Shown here one piece after another: positions 18,029 to 27,801 of a stretch of 64,000 bases of DNA. The position numbers and the translations under genes were made by a program. The notes under the pieces were generated by a model. It did no database searches. It had not been told where the DNA came from and saw only the letters and a program-made list of their open reading frames with translations. Source of the DNA: Leptospira levettii (GTDB lineage: Bacteria > Spirochaetota > Leptospiria > Leptospirales > Leptospiraceae); contig NZ_NPDM01000002.1 in assembly GCF_002812085.1 (NCBI RefSeq), positions 310,001-374,000 on the forward strand, given 5' to 3'. Each line of letters starts with the position of its first letter. Position 1 is the stretch's first letter.

Positions 18029-18453
18029 TCCGATTCCTCACTGAATTTGTTTGCCCAGTTTTTCAAAACCTCTTTGTCCTGATCAGATAATTTGGCACTA
18101 GGATGCATCAAAAGGTAATCGATAGGTGGCATTTCCCCTTCATCCACTTGTTCCCAAACTTCATATATTTTTTTGTTTTGTTTTCTTTCCGGTAATTTTC
18201 CAAATTCAGAAAAATTCAATTCTTCTCTTCCTTCCGTCACATGGTTGGAAACCAAATAGGAAACAGGAAACACATAGGAATAAAAAGGCCAGGTTGTCTC
18301 ATTCGAATGGCAATCATAACAACTTCTTTTTAGTATTTGTTTTACTTCATCCGCCACGACAATCTCAGATGTCACTGGTGGATTTTCTCTGGGAACAGGA
18401 AACAATTGGAAAAAAAGGAAAACAGATAATAAAAGGTAAAATATTCGTTTCAC
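18025..18453 (-). CDS. Exported heme-binding domain protein (single CxxCH)
   Basis: The 142-residue protein has an N-terminal hydrophobic signal or anchor ([16 protein letters not shown]). It then has [21 protein letters not shown], with one c-type heme site (C45, C48, H49). This arrangement is typical of the small Haem_bd family found as single-heme periplasmic proteins. It is the first gene of the argH run. Electron partners are not evident nearby. Confidence 0.82.
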   Translation of the reverse strand: MKRIFYLLLSVFLFFQLFPVPRENPPVTSEIVVADEVKQILKRSCYDCHSNETTWPFYSYVFPVSYLVSNHVTEGREELNFSEFGKLPERKQNKKIYEVWEQVDEGEMPPIDYLLMHPSAKLSDQDKEVLKNWANKFSEESE

Positions 18454-18515
18454 ACTAGACAGCTTCTTTGCCCTATCTCGTGAATCAAAGTATTATTTTT
18501 CTTGCCATGATCTGA

Positions 18516-19004
18516 TTGGAACTGTCTACTTCCTTAGAGGATCACACATTGGATTTGATTTTGGCAAACACAGCATACTTATGGATTTTAATCGGAATTG
18601 TTCTCCTCTTTTCTGAATTCCTATTGCCGGGAACCTTTGTGATGTTTTTAGGAGTTGGTGCCATTTTTACTGGAATCCTTTCCCGTTTGGTTCCCATGGA
18701 GTTTTACACCGAAGTCATCATTTGGGTGGTTTCCAGTTTGATTTCCATCCTCCTCGGAGGATCTCTCATTAAAAAGTTTTTTAAATCAGAATCAAGTGTG
18801 GATCCTTTTATCCAGGATGATTATCTAAACCAAATCGTACCTGTTGAAACCGATATTTTAGTGAACCGCCATGGTGGGAAAATCCGTTTCCAAGGAACTG
18901 TTTGGGATGCCATTTCGAAAGATTCAAAAATTCCAAAAGGGGAATATGTAAAGATTCTTTCCCGTGAAAATTTGACCTTCACTGTGGAAAAAGTGGAATC
19001 ATAA
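18516..19004 (+). CDS. NfeD-like membrane protein
   Basis: The 162-residue protein has two or three membrane helices (AYLWILIGIVLLFSEFLLPG, then TEVIIWVVSSLISILLGGSL) and a C-terminal OB-fold-like domain (VETDILVNRHGGKIRFQGTVW). This matches the short NfeD type. NfeD proteins pair with SPFH proteins in membrane microdomains, and two SPFH genes follow. The start is TTG at 18516; an ATG nine bases upstream runs straight into a stop. There is no good ribosome binding site. Confidence 0.82.
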   Translation: MELSTSLEDHTLDLILANTAYLWILIGIVLLFSEFLLPGTFVMFLGVGAIFTGILSRLVPMEFYTEVIIWVVSSLISILLGGSLIKKFFKSESSVDPFIQDDYLNQIVPVETDILVNRHGGKIRFQGTVWDAISKDSKIPKGEYVKILSRENLTFTVEKVES

Positions 19005-19097
19005 AGCCCACCGTTCATTTTTTTTACAAGGTTCAAAAAAAACCCTTTTCTCTTTCGAAAGTCCATGTACCGTCTCCAAGTCACAGAGGAGGAAACA

Positions 19098-20018
19098 ATG
19101 GGCGCAACCGTCATCGTTGTCTTTTTGGTCGTAGTTTATATCATCAAAAAAACAATCATCATCGTACCAGAACAAAGTGTTTTTATAAAAGAAAGATTAG
19201 GTGTTTTGAATGGAGTTTTAAAATCGGGATTTTATTTTATGATCCCTTTTGTCGACCAAATTCGTTACAGACAAAACCTCAAAGAACAAACCATTGATAT
19301 CGATCCACAAGTTTGTATAACAAAAGACAACGTCTCCGTAGAAGTGGATGGAGTTTTGTATTTAAAAGTCATCGATGGTGAAAAGGCTTCTTACGGAATT
19401 GATAACTTTATGTTAGCAACCACCCAACTAGCACAAACCACACTTCGTTCCGAAATTGGTAAGTTAATTTTTGATAACTTACTTTCCGAACGAGATGAAA
19501 TCAATGGCCGAGTAGTTTCCAATATTGACAGAGCCACAGACCCTTGGGGCATCAAAGTCACTCGTTATGAAATCCGAAACATCACTCCACCCAAACAAAT
19601 TTTGATTGAGATGGAAAACCAAATGAAATCCGAACGGGAACGCCGAGCAGAGATCACCATTTCCCAAGGGGAAAAAGAATCCCGAGTTAATCATTCCGTG
19701 GGAGAAAGACAAGAATCGATCAATATCTCCGAAGGGGAAAAAATCCGATTGGTAAATGAAGCAGATGGTCGTGCACAGGAAATCACACTCATCTCCAATG
19801 CTACGGCAAAAGGACTTCAACTTATCTCAGAAGCCATTAGCAAAAAAGGGGGAAAGGAAGCTGTGAGTTTACAAATCACACAAGAGTACTTGGATGCACT
19901 GGGGCATATCTTAAAAACATCCAAAACAACTGTTGTACCTGAAACCTTAGCCAATATCGGTGGGGTCTTCGAAGGGCTTTCCAAAATCACAACCAAAATC
20001 CCACAGGTAGGAGAATAA
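19098..20018 (+). CDS. SPFH/stomatin-like (band 7) membrane protein, copy 1
   Basis: The 306-residue protein has one N-terminal membrane helix (GATVIVVFLVVVYII). An SPFH domain follows (IVPEQSVFIKERLGVLN, VSVEVDGVLYLKV, LRSEIGKLIFDNLLSERDEIN). A long helical region with repeated Glu/Ala/Arg-rich turns (ISQGEKESRVNHSVGERQESINISEGEK, split by short gaps) comes next, then a short C-terminal tail. It resembles QmcA/HflC-type slipins that scaffold membrane protein complexes. ATG 19098 is the start: GAGGAGG lies ten bases upstream, while an in-frame start at 19065 has none and would bury the helix. It forms a tandem pair with the next gene. Confidence 0.88.
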   Translation: MGATVIVVFLVVVYIIKKTIIIVPEQSVFIKERLGVLNGVLKSGFYFMIPFVDQIRYRQNLKEQTIDIDPQVCITKDNVSVEVDGVLYLKVIDGEKASYGIDNFMLATTQLAQTTLRSEIGKLIFDNLLSERDEINGRVVSNIDRATDPWGIKVTRYEIRNITPPKQILIEMENQMKSERERRAEITISQGEKESRVNHSVGERQESINISEGEKIRLVNEADGRAQEITLISNATAKGLQLISEAISKKGGKEAVSLQITQEYLDALGHILKTSKTTVVPETLANIGGVFEGLSKITTKIPQVGE

Positions 20019-20019
20019 A

Positions 20020-20940
20020 ATGGAATTTGTTTATTTAGCATTTTGGGCAGTTGTTGCCATCTATTTGATTTATAAAATCTTCCGATGCATTCGCATCATT
20101 CCTGCACAAGATGTTCTCATTGTGGAAAGGCTTGGGAAGTATTCTCGTTCCTTACGAGCAGGGTTTCATATCCTCATCCCATTCATTGATAGAGATGCAT
20201 ATTACCATACATTGAAAGAACAATCCATTGATGTACAACCTCAGATTTGTATCACACATGATAACGTGCAAGTGAAGGTAGATGGAGTGATTTACTTAAA
20301 AATCATCGATCCAGTACGTGCTTCTTATGGAATTGAAGACTTTCAATTTGCTGCGATCCAATTAGCACAAACAACCATGCGATCAGTGATTGGAACCATG
20401 GAACTTGATAAAACCATCGGCGAAAAAGACTTAATCAACTCAACCATTGTCGCGGCCATTGACCAAGCATCAGAACCTTGGGGGATCAAAGTAAATCGAT
20501 ACGAAATCTTAAACATTGTTCCGCCTAAATCCGTGTTAGATGCCATGGAGAAGGAGAAAAAAGCACAAATTGCAAAACGTTCCCAAGTCCTTTTATCGGA
20601 AGGGGAAAGAGATGCTCGTATCAACCGCTCCCTCGGATTTAAAGAGGAAGCAGTGAATAAATCCGAAGGGGAAAAACAAAGAAGGATCAACTCAGCAGAA
20701 GGTAAGGCAACAGAGATTGAAGCTTTGGCTGTCGCAACTGCCAAAGGGATTGAAGCCATAGCGGGTGCCATTTCCGACCAAGGTGGTGCTTCTGCGATCA
20801 AACTACAAATCACCAAAGCCTTTATCCAAAACTTCTTACATGTTGCCAAAGAAAGTACGGAAATTCTTATCCCAGCAGATGTGATGAATTTACCAACTCT
20901 CATTGCTAACCTAACAGAAGCAAAAAAACCAAAGGCATAG
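20020..20940 (+). CDS. SPFH/stomatin-like (band 7) membrane protein, copy 2
   Basis: The 306-residue paralogue of the preceding gene has the same layout: an N-terminal helix (YLAFWAVVAIYLIYKIF), an SPFH core (IIPAQDVLIVERLGKYS, VQVKVDGVIYLKI) and a long charged helix (LSEGERDARINRSLGFKEEAVNKSEGEK, read in two parts). Its ribosome binding site GGAG lies inside the last codons of copy 1, and one base separates the genes. The two proteins probably form a hetero-oligomer, like HflK/HflC, but both are slipin-like. The gene ends nine bases before the convergent zinc-ribbon gene. Confidence 0.88.
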   Translation: MEFVYLAFWAVVAIYLIYKIFRCIRIIPAQDVLIVERLGKYSRSLRAGFHILIPFIDRDAYYHTLKEQSIDVQPQICITHDNVQVKVDGVIYLKIIDPVRASYGIEDFQFAAIQLAQTTMRSVIGTMELDKTIGEKDLINSTIVAAIDQASEPWGIKVNRYEILNIVPPKSVLDAMEKEKKAQIAKRSQVLLSEGERDARINRSLGFKEEAVNKSEGEKQRRINSAEGKATEIEALAVATAKGIEAIAGAISDQGGASAIKLQITKAFIQNFLHVAKESTEILIPADVMNLPTLIANLTEAKKPKA

Positions 20941-20949
20941 TTTTCTCGA

Positions 20950-21426
20950 CTAACCTAAAGATTCCGGTGGGTCGTCCACCGGAGTTTCCGTAAACAATCG
21001 AAAACTTGGTTTGGCCATGGCTTGTGCTGCAAGTGACACAAGTAGTGCCTCATTATCATCAGGTCCAATCCGATTCGCATGGATCACCCCACACCCTTTA
21101 CAACGATGTAAAATCACCCATTCCCCTTTTCGTACCCAAATGGAAATTGCTTCCATTTTACTCCCACAGGTTGCCTTTCGATCACCAGGTGTATTGTCCA
21201 AGTGAAGGCTTGTGAGGCAATTTGGGCAATGGTTCCTTTGGTCGGTTCCGAAACCAGGAGGAAACACCATTTGTTTGCATTCCACACAACGGAACTCTTC
21301 TGTATCGGAACGATACCTGTGAGATTTTTTTTTGGATTGAGAATGTGAGATTTCCTCGTCTTCATCCTCAAAACGTTTTTTCTTCGAAATTTTTTGGAAA
21401 TTCGTTTGGTCATTGTTACGTGACAT
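20950..21426 (-). CDS. RNHCP-type zinc-ribbon protein
   Basis: With the ATG at 21426 the product has 158 residues. A basic, acidic-patched N-terminus is followed by two zinc knuckles: CVECKQMV...HCPNC (about 60-85), then CGSKMEAI...HRCKGCGVIHANRIGPDDN (about 105-140). HRCKGCG...NRI is the mark of the RNHCP family, small proteins of unknown function thought to bind nucleic acid. An in-frame TTG at 21462 would add 12 residues. It probably has a long 5' leader, because a strongly folded element (21482-21563) lies just upstream. Confidence 0.75.
   Translation of the reverse strand: MSRNNDQTNFQKISKKKRFEDEDEEISHSQSKKKSHRYRSDTEEFRCVECKQMVFPPGFGTDQRNHCPNCLTSLHLDNTPGDRKATCGSKMEAISIWVRKGEWVILHRCKGCGVIHANRIGPDDNEALLVSLAAQAMAKPSFRLFTETPVDDPPESLG
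20963..20983. terminator. Hairpin at a convergent gene junction, inside the RNHCP coding end
   Basis: TCCGGTGG (20963-20970) and CCACCGGA (20976-20983) form an eight-base GC-rich stem with loop GTCGT. It encodes the last residues of the zinc-ribbon protein and could stop the SPFH transcript from the other strand. No U-run follows on either side, so termination is uncertain. Confidence 0.35.
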
Positions 21427-21481
21427 ACCCAGTTTTTGCGGCAAAACAAAAAGGGACACCAAAACAGTGGATGAGAGGGAA

Positions 21482-21563
21482 TAAACCGCCTGCGAAGAGA
21501 TAGCCGCCTCCTAATATAATTTAGGCGGGGTATCCAAAACAAGATCACCGTTTTGGCGGTTTA
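21482..21563 (-). ncRNA. Candidate structured leader RNA (multi-stem element)
   Basis: An outer perfect stem TAAACCGCC (21482-21490) / GGCGGTTTA (21555-21563) encloses CCGCCT (21504-21509) / AGGCGG (21523-21528). It also encloses CAAAAC (21535-21540) / GTTTTG (21550-21555), which competes with the outer stem for one base. It lies between the acetyltransferase stop and the RNHCP start, 55 bases before the latter. The mix of an outer closing stem and two inner hairpins is the layout of a riboswitch or small mobile element. No known class is recognised. Confidence 0.4.
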
Positions 21564-21617
21564 CACAATGGCTAGAGTTAACATAGATTTACAAACTGTT
21601 TGGTATGAGAATTCCCG

Positions 21618-22073
21618 TCAAGGAGAATCCTTTGTCAATTTTTTACAAAGGAAATAACAATTCTGTCCTTCTGGGTAATTGGGGATGATACCTACTTCTT
21701 CGTACCCAAGTTTAGTATAAAATTTAGGTGCTTGGAACCCAAAAGAATACCCAAACACAAGAGTGGCTCCCAATCGAATTGCCTCTTGTTCAATCTCTAG
21801 TAGGAGTTTTGTTCCTAAGTCTTGCCCACGTTTTTCTTCGGCAACCCAAAGGAGTTGTAGATTTAATCCTTTAAAGAAGAGATAACAAAGAGAAGCTGCA
21901 ATGAGTGTTTCCCCTTCTTTGACTAAAATGGCAAAAAATTCTTTCGAGGAGAGAGAATCATCCCCTAACTTGGAGATGCTGTAATCATGTAAACGTTTCC
22001 AAAGGTCTTCTTGTAAAGATTCAGAAGGATTGGTGATCCTTTCGATTTGGTATTCGAACTTATTGGTTTCCAA
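21618..22073 (-). CDS. GNAT-family acetyltransferase
   Basis: The 151-residue protein fits a single GNAT domain. The acetyl-CoA loop is RGQDLGTKLL (about 80-91), with a preceding strand LNLQLLWVAEEK, and FYTKLGYEEVG (about 117-127) is the usual C-terminal motif. The substrate is unknown. The start is TTG at 22073 with AAGGATGG about nine bases upstream. It follows fliN on the same strand (41 bases). Confidence 0.82.
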   Translation of the reverse strand: METNKFEYQIERITNPSESLQEDLWKRLHDYSISKLGDDSLSSKEFFAILVKEGETLIAASLCYLFFKGLNLQLLWVAEEKRGQDLGTKLLLEIEQEAIRLGATLVFGYSFGFQAPKFYTKLGYEEVGIIPNYPEGQNCYFLCKKLTKDSP

Positions 22074-22114
22074 GCGTGAACCATCCTTCTCAGTTTAATA
22101 TGAGACAAACACTC

Positions 22115-22633
22115 TTATAAAAAGGCAGGGCCACCAAGGCGTTCCATGGGATCCACAATTTGGGTGATTTGGATTCCGTAATAATCATCGAGTACGATGA
22201 GTTTCCCTCTTCCAACAAGTTTTCCATTGGCCAGGATATCGAGTTCTTCTCCAATGTTTTTGTCGAGTTCGACAACAGTCCCTTCTGTGAGTTGTAACAC
22301 ATCTTTGATGAACATTGTTGTTCTACCAAGTTCGATTGTCAGTTGTAAGGTGACATCCAAAAGGAGGTTGAGGTTTGCAGTGTTATTGCCAGAGCCGGAT
22401 TGTGCTTTTGACTGGGCCCTTGTTGGTGCCGGGGTAGCGCTTGGTCCAAGGGCTGCTGCAATGTCGGCAAAAGAAGGTCCATTGTCATCGCCTCCACCAC
22501 CGCCGACTAAAGCATCTAGGTCGTCGAGTCCACCGCCACCTCCGCCAGAACCACCACCCGCAGGTGTGCTCCCGCCACTAAATCCACCGAGTAGCGCGTC
22601 TATGTCTTCTTGTGATAGTGAACCTTCACCCAT
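22115..22633 (-). CDS. fliN: Flagellar motor switch protein FliN with a glycine-rich linker
   Basis: The product has 172 residues from ATG 22633. It starts with a SLSQEDIDALLGGF motif like that of FliM/FliY. A linker of Gly, Ser and Asp follows (about residues 18-60, with runs of glycine). The C-terminal SpoA domain (LLLDVTLQLTIELGRTTMFIKDVLQL... about 88-170, with ILANGKLVGRGKLIV) builds the C-ring base. An upstream in-frame start at 22699 would add 22 residues not seen in the family. It is next to the divergent AAA gene. Confidence 0.93.
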   Translation of the reverse strand: MGEGSLSQEDIDALLGGFSGGSTPAGGGSGGGGGGLDDLDALVGGGGGDDNGPSFADIAAALGPSATPAPTRAQSKAQSGSGNNTANLNLLLDVTLQLTIELGRTTMFIKDVLQLTEGTVVELDKNIGEELDILANGKLVGRGKLIVLDDYYGIQITQIVDPMERLGGPAFL

Positions 22634-22719
22634 AATCCTACAACCTCTACAATGTATTCGTCGGAGGAAATCAAAATCCTTCCTTGAAAAAAAAGCCAAT
22701 CTTCCCTATTTTGTTCCTT

Positions 22720-23970
22720 ATGTCCAATTCCACCCCTGCCCTGGATTTTTTTAAGGCCAAAGACCTATTTGCCACTGAGTTAAAACAGGCAAATTACCAA
22801 TTTGTACAAGAAAAAGAAGAAACCATCTTTCGGTTCCGCCAAAATACAGTGGGAAAAGAAAAAATCCTAGATTGCCTTGGAATCGTTAGGAACTACATTG
22901 AGAATTTCCGCATTTATAATTTTGAAGAAGGATACTTGAGTTTACAAACATTAGGTGACAACTTATTCGAACCGCAAAAGAATTTATCGGCGAGATTTCG
23001 CATTCGCTTTTCGTTTAAATCGGATCTCAAAGTGGAATGTTCAAAGTTAGGAGATTTATCCACAAAAGAAATACAAACCATCATCCACCTTTTTCAATTT
23101 TTGAAATTGGAAGGAGGTATAACAAAAGACCCGAGGTCCATCTTGGAACCTCTCGGTGTAGAAGTTTATGACCCCATTTTAGAAAAAGCAAAAGGAAATG
23201 ATTTGGGATTTGATTCAGTTTTTGGTTATGATTCCGTAAAAGAACAAATCTTAGAAAGTTTAGTGTTCCCACTGAGACAACCAGAACCCTTCCTTGAGAT
23301 CACAAAACTCACACGAATGAAACCAACAGGGAATCTACCACGGGCAGTTTTATTCGAAGGGGAACCTGGAGTGGGAAAAACCAGTATGGCAAAAATAGTT
23401 TCCCACCTTTGTGGTGTTCCGATGGTCTATGTTCCCATCGAATCCATATTGAGTAAGTACTACGGAGAATCATCCCAGAACTTGGCAATGGTATTTGATG
23501 CTTCTGCTTTGTTTCCAAAATGTATTTTATTCTTAGATGAAATTGATTCCCTCGCAACTTCACGAGAAGACGGACTTTTTGAAGCCACAAGGAATTTGCT
23601 AAGTGTATTACTACGAAAACTGGATGGTTTTGCGGAAAAAACCGGCACCATCACAATTGGAGCAACCAATCGTAAAGAAGACCTTGATTCTGCCCTTTTA
23701 TCCCGTTTTGACAGAAAAATCAGATTTCCCCTACCAAACCGAGAAGAAAGGACCAAAATCCTAGAGGGTTATGCCAAACAATTGGACAAGAAGGAAAGGG
23801 AACAGATTGCCGATATGTTAACAGGAGCCTCAGGAAGGAATTTGAAGGACTACTGTGATTATGTAGAAAGGCGTTGGATCACCAAAAATTGGAAACAATT
23901 GGAAGAGTTGACCGCCCCTGGACTTGCATTTTATTTGGAATCCTTTCCAGATTTTGGATGGAAACTCTAA
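22720..23970 (+). CDS. AAA-family ATPase with a novel N-terminal domain
   Basis: The 416-residue product has an unfamiliar N-terminal domain of about 160 residues. A classic AAA module follows: GFDSVFGYDSVKEQILE, Walker A GEPGVGKTS, pore-loop-like KYYGESSQN, Walker B CILFLDEIDS, sensor TIGATNRKEDLD, arginine finger LLSRFDRKI and a small helical lid. It resembles the ATPase of FtsH or p97, but no protease or second ring is present, so it may remodel or unfold a partner. ATG 22720 is the family-like start; an in-frame TTG at 22684 adds 12 residues. It is divergent from fliN and upstream of fcpB. Confidence 0.85.
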   Translation: MSNSTPALDFFKAKDLFATELKQANYQFVQEKEETIFRFRQNTVGKEKILDCLGIVRNYIENFRIYNFEEGYLSLQTLGDNLFEPQKNLSARFRIRFSFKSDLKVECSKLGDLSTKEIQTIIHLFQFLKLEGGITKDPRSILEPLGVEVYDPILEKAKGNDLGFDSVFGYDSVKEQILESLVFPLRQPEPFLEITKLTRMKPTGNLPRAVLFEGEPGVGKTSMAKIVSHLCGVPMVYVPIESILSKYYGESSQNLAMVFDASALFPKCILFLDEIDSLATSREDGLFEATRNLLSVLLRKLDGFAEKTGTITIGATNRKEDLDSALLSRFDRKIRFPLPNREERTKILEGYAKQLDKKEREQIADMLTGASGRNLKDYCDYVERRWITKNWKQLEELTAPGLAFYLESFPDFGWKL

Positions 23971-24080
23971 AAAGAGAGAGATTCGGCTTCAATCTTATTC
24001 AGGATTTTACCGATACTATTTACAGGATATTTGTTTACGCCCATGGGACGTTCCTTGGTATCCTCAAATTAACCTTTTAG

Positions 24081-24926
<846 letters not shown>

Positions 24927-24944
24927 GAACATACAGGTTCTTAA

Positions 24945-25430
24945 TTGAATCGCGTAAAACAATGTCCGAATTGTTCCACGATGTTACGGTTCCCTGTTAC
25001 GCAGGGAACCATTTTGGTTCAATGTCCCGTCTGCTCTCACCGATTTACTTTTGATCCTGAAATCGAAATTGAAGACAGTTTTAATGTCAGTGAAGTTGAA
25101 ATCCCCTCTTTTCAATTCAAACCAACATTCCAAAATTATAAAGATCTGATTGTTGATTTATTATATGCACCGATTGATTATCTAAAATCAAAACGTGGGA
25201 ATCGAAAAAATGAAATCCCATGGATACCGATTCTACTTTTTTCCATACTCTTACTGTATGTTTGGAAATGGTCCAATACAGAAGCCAATATGGAAAGAGA
25301 TTCTCATAAAGATCCAATCTTCCAAGAAGAACCACAGAAAGACCTCCAGCCATTCGAAGTACCACCTGTCGATTCAGAAGAGGAAGGTTTAGAACCCATA
25401 GAGCCTAAAAAACCAAGTATCGAGATTTAA
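24945..25430 (+). CDS. Zinc-ribbon membrane protein
   Basis: The 161-residue protein begins with a zinc ribbon, CPNCSTMLRF...VQCPVCSHRF (C8, C11, C27, C30), of the MJ0042 type. A single membrane helix (WIPILLFSILLLYVW, about 92-108) and a proline/glutamate-rich tail follow. It would sit in the inner membrane with the ribbon inside. The start is TTG with AGG upstream. It lies between fcpB and rsmE with gaps of 18 and 3 bases, so it is probably co-transcribed. The function is unknown. Confidence 0.65.
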   Translation: MNRVKQCPNCSTMLRFPVTQGTILVQCPVCSHRFTFDPEIEIEDSFNVSEVEIPSFQFKPTFQNYKDLIVDLLYAPIDYLKSKRGNRKNEIPWIPILLFSILLLYVWKWSNTEANMERDSHKDPIFQEEPQKDLQPFEVPPVDSEEEGLEPIEPKKPSIEI

Positions 25431-25433
25431 ATT

Positions 25434-26150
25434 TTGAATTGGATACTGATTCAAAAAGAAGAGTTACACTTAGATGAGTCGGTAACCCTTAAGGACGAAC
25501 GCCATATCCATATCAGAACCATCTTAAAAAAAAGACCTGACGATGAGGTTCAAGTTGTGATTCAGAATGAAGGGAATTATATATTTCGAGTCATTCAAAT
25601 CACAGATATGGAATCTATCCTTGTTAAAAAAGAAACGCTTTCGCTCACATTAAATCCATTACCTATCCACTGTTTTTTTTCTTTACCAAGACCCCAGACC
25701 GCAAAAAAAATCCTTCACCTAGCAGGCGCATACGGAATTCATTCACTTAGTTTTTTTGCAACGGAAGCAAAAAACAAAGAATATTGGACTTCACCCATTT
25801 ACACTAAGGATTGGAATCAGTGGATTCATACAGGAATGAGCCAAACTGGGAATGTACTTTTTCCAACAGTTCAGTTTGGACAGAAAAAAAATTGGAAAGA
25901 GTTTCTTTCGAATTGGGATGGGAACGTTTTTGTGTTGGACCGATTGGGAGAATTTGATCTCAAAACATTCAAAGAACCTTTAGATCAAATGCAAAACATC
26001 CTTTTTGTTTTTGGTCCAGAATCAGGTTGGAATGAAAACGATATGAAATATTTTAATCAACTAAGATATAAAATAATTACTTTAGGGAATATCAATCTAA
26101 GAACAGAATTTGCCTTCTCTTCTTTATTGTATCTTATGTTCAGAAACTAA
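25434..26150 (+). CDS. rsmE: 16S rRNA m3U1498 methyltransferase RsmE
   Basis: The 238-residue SPOUT enzyme has an N-terminal PUA-like part (HIHIRTILKKRPDDEV). The trefoil-knot SAM site follows in FVFGPESGWNENDMKYF and ITLGNINLRTEFAFSSLLYL. It methylates the 3-position of U1498 in the 30S subunit. The start is TTG, three bases after the previous stop. Its 3' end overlaps the convergent outer-membrane gene by 11 bases. Confidence 0.92.
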   Translation: MNWILIQKEELHLDESVTLKDERHIHIRTILKKRPDDEVQVVIQNEGNYIFRVIQITDMESILVKKETLSLTLNPLPIHCFFSLPRPQTAKKILHLAGAYGIHSLSFFATEAKNKEYWTSPIYTKDWNQWIHTGMSQTGNVLFPTVQFGQKKNWKEFLSNWDGNVFVLDRLGEFDLKTFKEPLDQMQNILFVFGPESGWNENDMKYFNQLRYKIITLGNINLRTEFAFSSLLYLMFRN

Positions 26151-27795
26151 TTCCACCTGAAACCAAAAAACGAATTTCATCGATACTTAGGAAAGTTTTC
26201 TCACTGGAGTCCAGATAATACTTACGATAATTCTGAAGCCGTAGGACAATGGGTCCAAATGCCTTTGAAATTTCAGCAGCAGCTTGGGTATTATTATCCA
26301 TCTCAAAGGCTTTGCCTTGCGAATCAAACCCTTTCTTTGTATAGTAAAAGGACATGAGGAATGAGGAACCTAAAGGAATATAAGCTGCAGCAAACACACG
26401 TTTGTTTCCTTTGATTCCATAATCTTCCACAGCAAATTCAAAACCAAGATGGTAAAAATTCACATAAATCGTATGATAATAACCAGTCACTTTTGCATTG
26501 GATTGGTTCTCTAAATAATCATATTTAGGTCGGATTGGAGCGGATACTGGGAATTTTTGAAATCGTTCCACTTCATAAAAACTATCAAAGTACATAGGAG
26601 CATAATTGGCAGTCATTTGGCGAAACTCAGGTTTTAAAATGACATTCAGATCCTTTGTTCCCAATCGAAAAATAGATCCATAGTGGGCACCCTGTGCACC
26701 ATCCAATCCCTTGATTTTATTAAAGTCTACATAAGGTGTAAATTCAACAAACGGCAGGTTTAGTAACCTATATTCAATGTCCATTCCTTCAATGGAAGCT
26801 CTTGTAACTTCTGTTGTTTTTGGGTTGTCTAACTTTTTCTCAGTAACTGGGGAACCATTTGTATTGTATGCCATTTGAACGGGAGCTTGCCTATCCCATG
26901 CTTGTGTATAACCAATCGTCAAACGGTTGTACCATGGGTCATTGTCGACAAGTTCCATACGAGAGTCTTTACTGACAGGACGGATTTCTTTTTTGCGAAG
27001 TTCTTCTGCTTTTTTCTTTTGAATTTCTTCAGTACCTGCTTCTTCTTCGACACTGAGTCGCCCCGATTCATCGAGAACATTCCCTCTTAAGTCCATTAAA
27101 TAAACAAGATCTGCTGATTTATCAAATAAAGAATATAATGATCTTCCAATTGCAAGTGGTTTGATATAAACCCTTGCTGCATTCACTTCAAAATTCACTA
27201 CTGAATTGGCGAAGTATTGTACACCACCATAATCAGTATTTAAGTCTGCCATCACACCAGGGTTATAGGAATCAAAACGAGAAGAACTTTGGTATTTGTT
27301 AACTATCGTTCCATGTCCAATATAACCATCTACCATCTTACCAGTATAAGCAGAATATGTTACCTTTCCTGGAACTTGTTGGTTATACGTTCCATACGAT
27401 ATATAATTGAGGACCCTTGCATAGTCGTTACGGCTATTGTAATCCATTTCACGGATTTTGCCAGCTTTACTCTCTAATTGAACAGGTTCCTTATCCACTG
27501 CGAGAACATTGATGGGAAGTGAAAAGGAATAACCAAATTGGCTACCATGATTGAATGTAAAATTGGGTGAGATGAATCCGTAATAATCTTTTTGAAAACT
27601 AGATCCACCTGCATCAAATTGGACAGCGGAGGCTCGTCTTCCCTCTGTACCGGTGGGAACCCAAACTTGGGCGATGAGGGTCTGTGTTACCAGAATTTGT
27701 GTAACCAGTCCTAAACAAAGATAACGACAAAACTTACCCACGATACGTTCATTATCGTATGATCCATCATTGAAAATAAGAAATAATCTCACCAT
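26140..27795 (-). CDS. Large exported protein, probable outer-membrane beta-barrel
   Basis: The 551-residue protein has a signal-like segment ending near residue 43 (LCLGLVTQILVTQTLIAQ), after an unusually long polar start. The rest is rich in Tyr, Phe and alternating strands, with aromatic-capped hairpins (YYGFISPNFTFNHGSQFGYSF, then YHTIYVNFYHLGFEFAVEDYG), and ends in ISF, a C-terminal aromatic as in barrel proteins. A Lys/Glu-rich helix interrupts near residue 260. I recognise no named family. GTG at 27741 is an alternative start. It is divergent from metY across a palindrome, and its end overlaps rsmE. Confidence 0.7.
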   Translation of the reverse strand: MVRLFLIFNDGSYDNERIVGKFCRYLCLGLVTQILVTQTLIAQVWVPTGTEGRRASAVQFDAGGSSFQKDYYGFISPNFTFNHGSQFGYSFSLPINVLAVDKEPVQLESKAGKIREMDYNSRNDYARVLNYISYGTYNQQVPGKVTYSAYTGKMVDGYIGHGTIVNKYQSSSRFDSYNPGVMADLNTDYGGVQYFANSVVNFEVNAARVYIKPLAIGRSLYSLFDKSADLVYLMDLRGNVLDESGRLSVEEEAGTEEIQKKKAEELRKKEIRPVSKDSRMELVDNDPWYNRLTIGYTQAWDRQAPVQMAYNTNGSPVTEKKLDNPKTTEVTRASIEGMDIEYRLLNLPFVEFTPYVDFNKIKGLDGAQGAHYGSIFRLGTKDLNVILKPEFRQMTANYAPMYFDSFYEVERFQKFPVSAPIRPKYDYLENQSNAKVTGYYHTIYVNFYHLGFEFAVEDYGIKGNKRVFAAAYIPLGSSFLMSFYYTKKGFDSQGKAFEMDNNTQAAAEISKAFGPIVLRLQNYRKYYLDSSEKTFLSIDEIRFLVSGGISF

Positions 27796-27801
27796 GGTGC
27801 A

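Noticed and set aside
22197..22754. Long proline/serine-rich frame opposite fliN
   Set aside because: It is the antisense of the fliN glycine-rich linker; composition mirrors the real gene.
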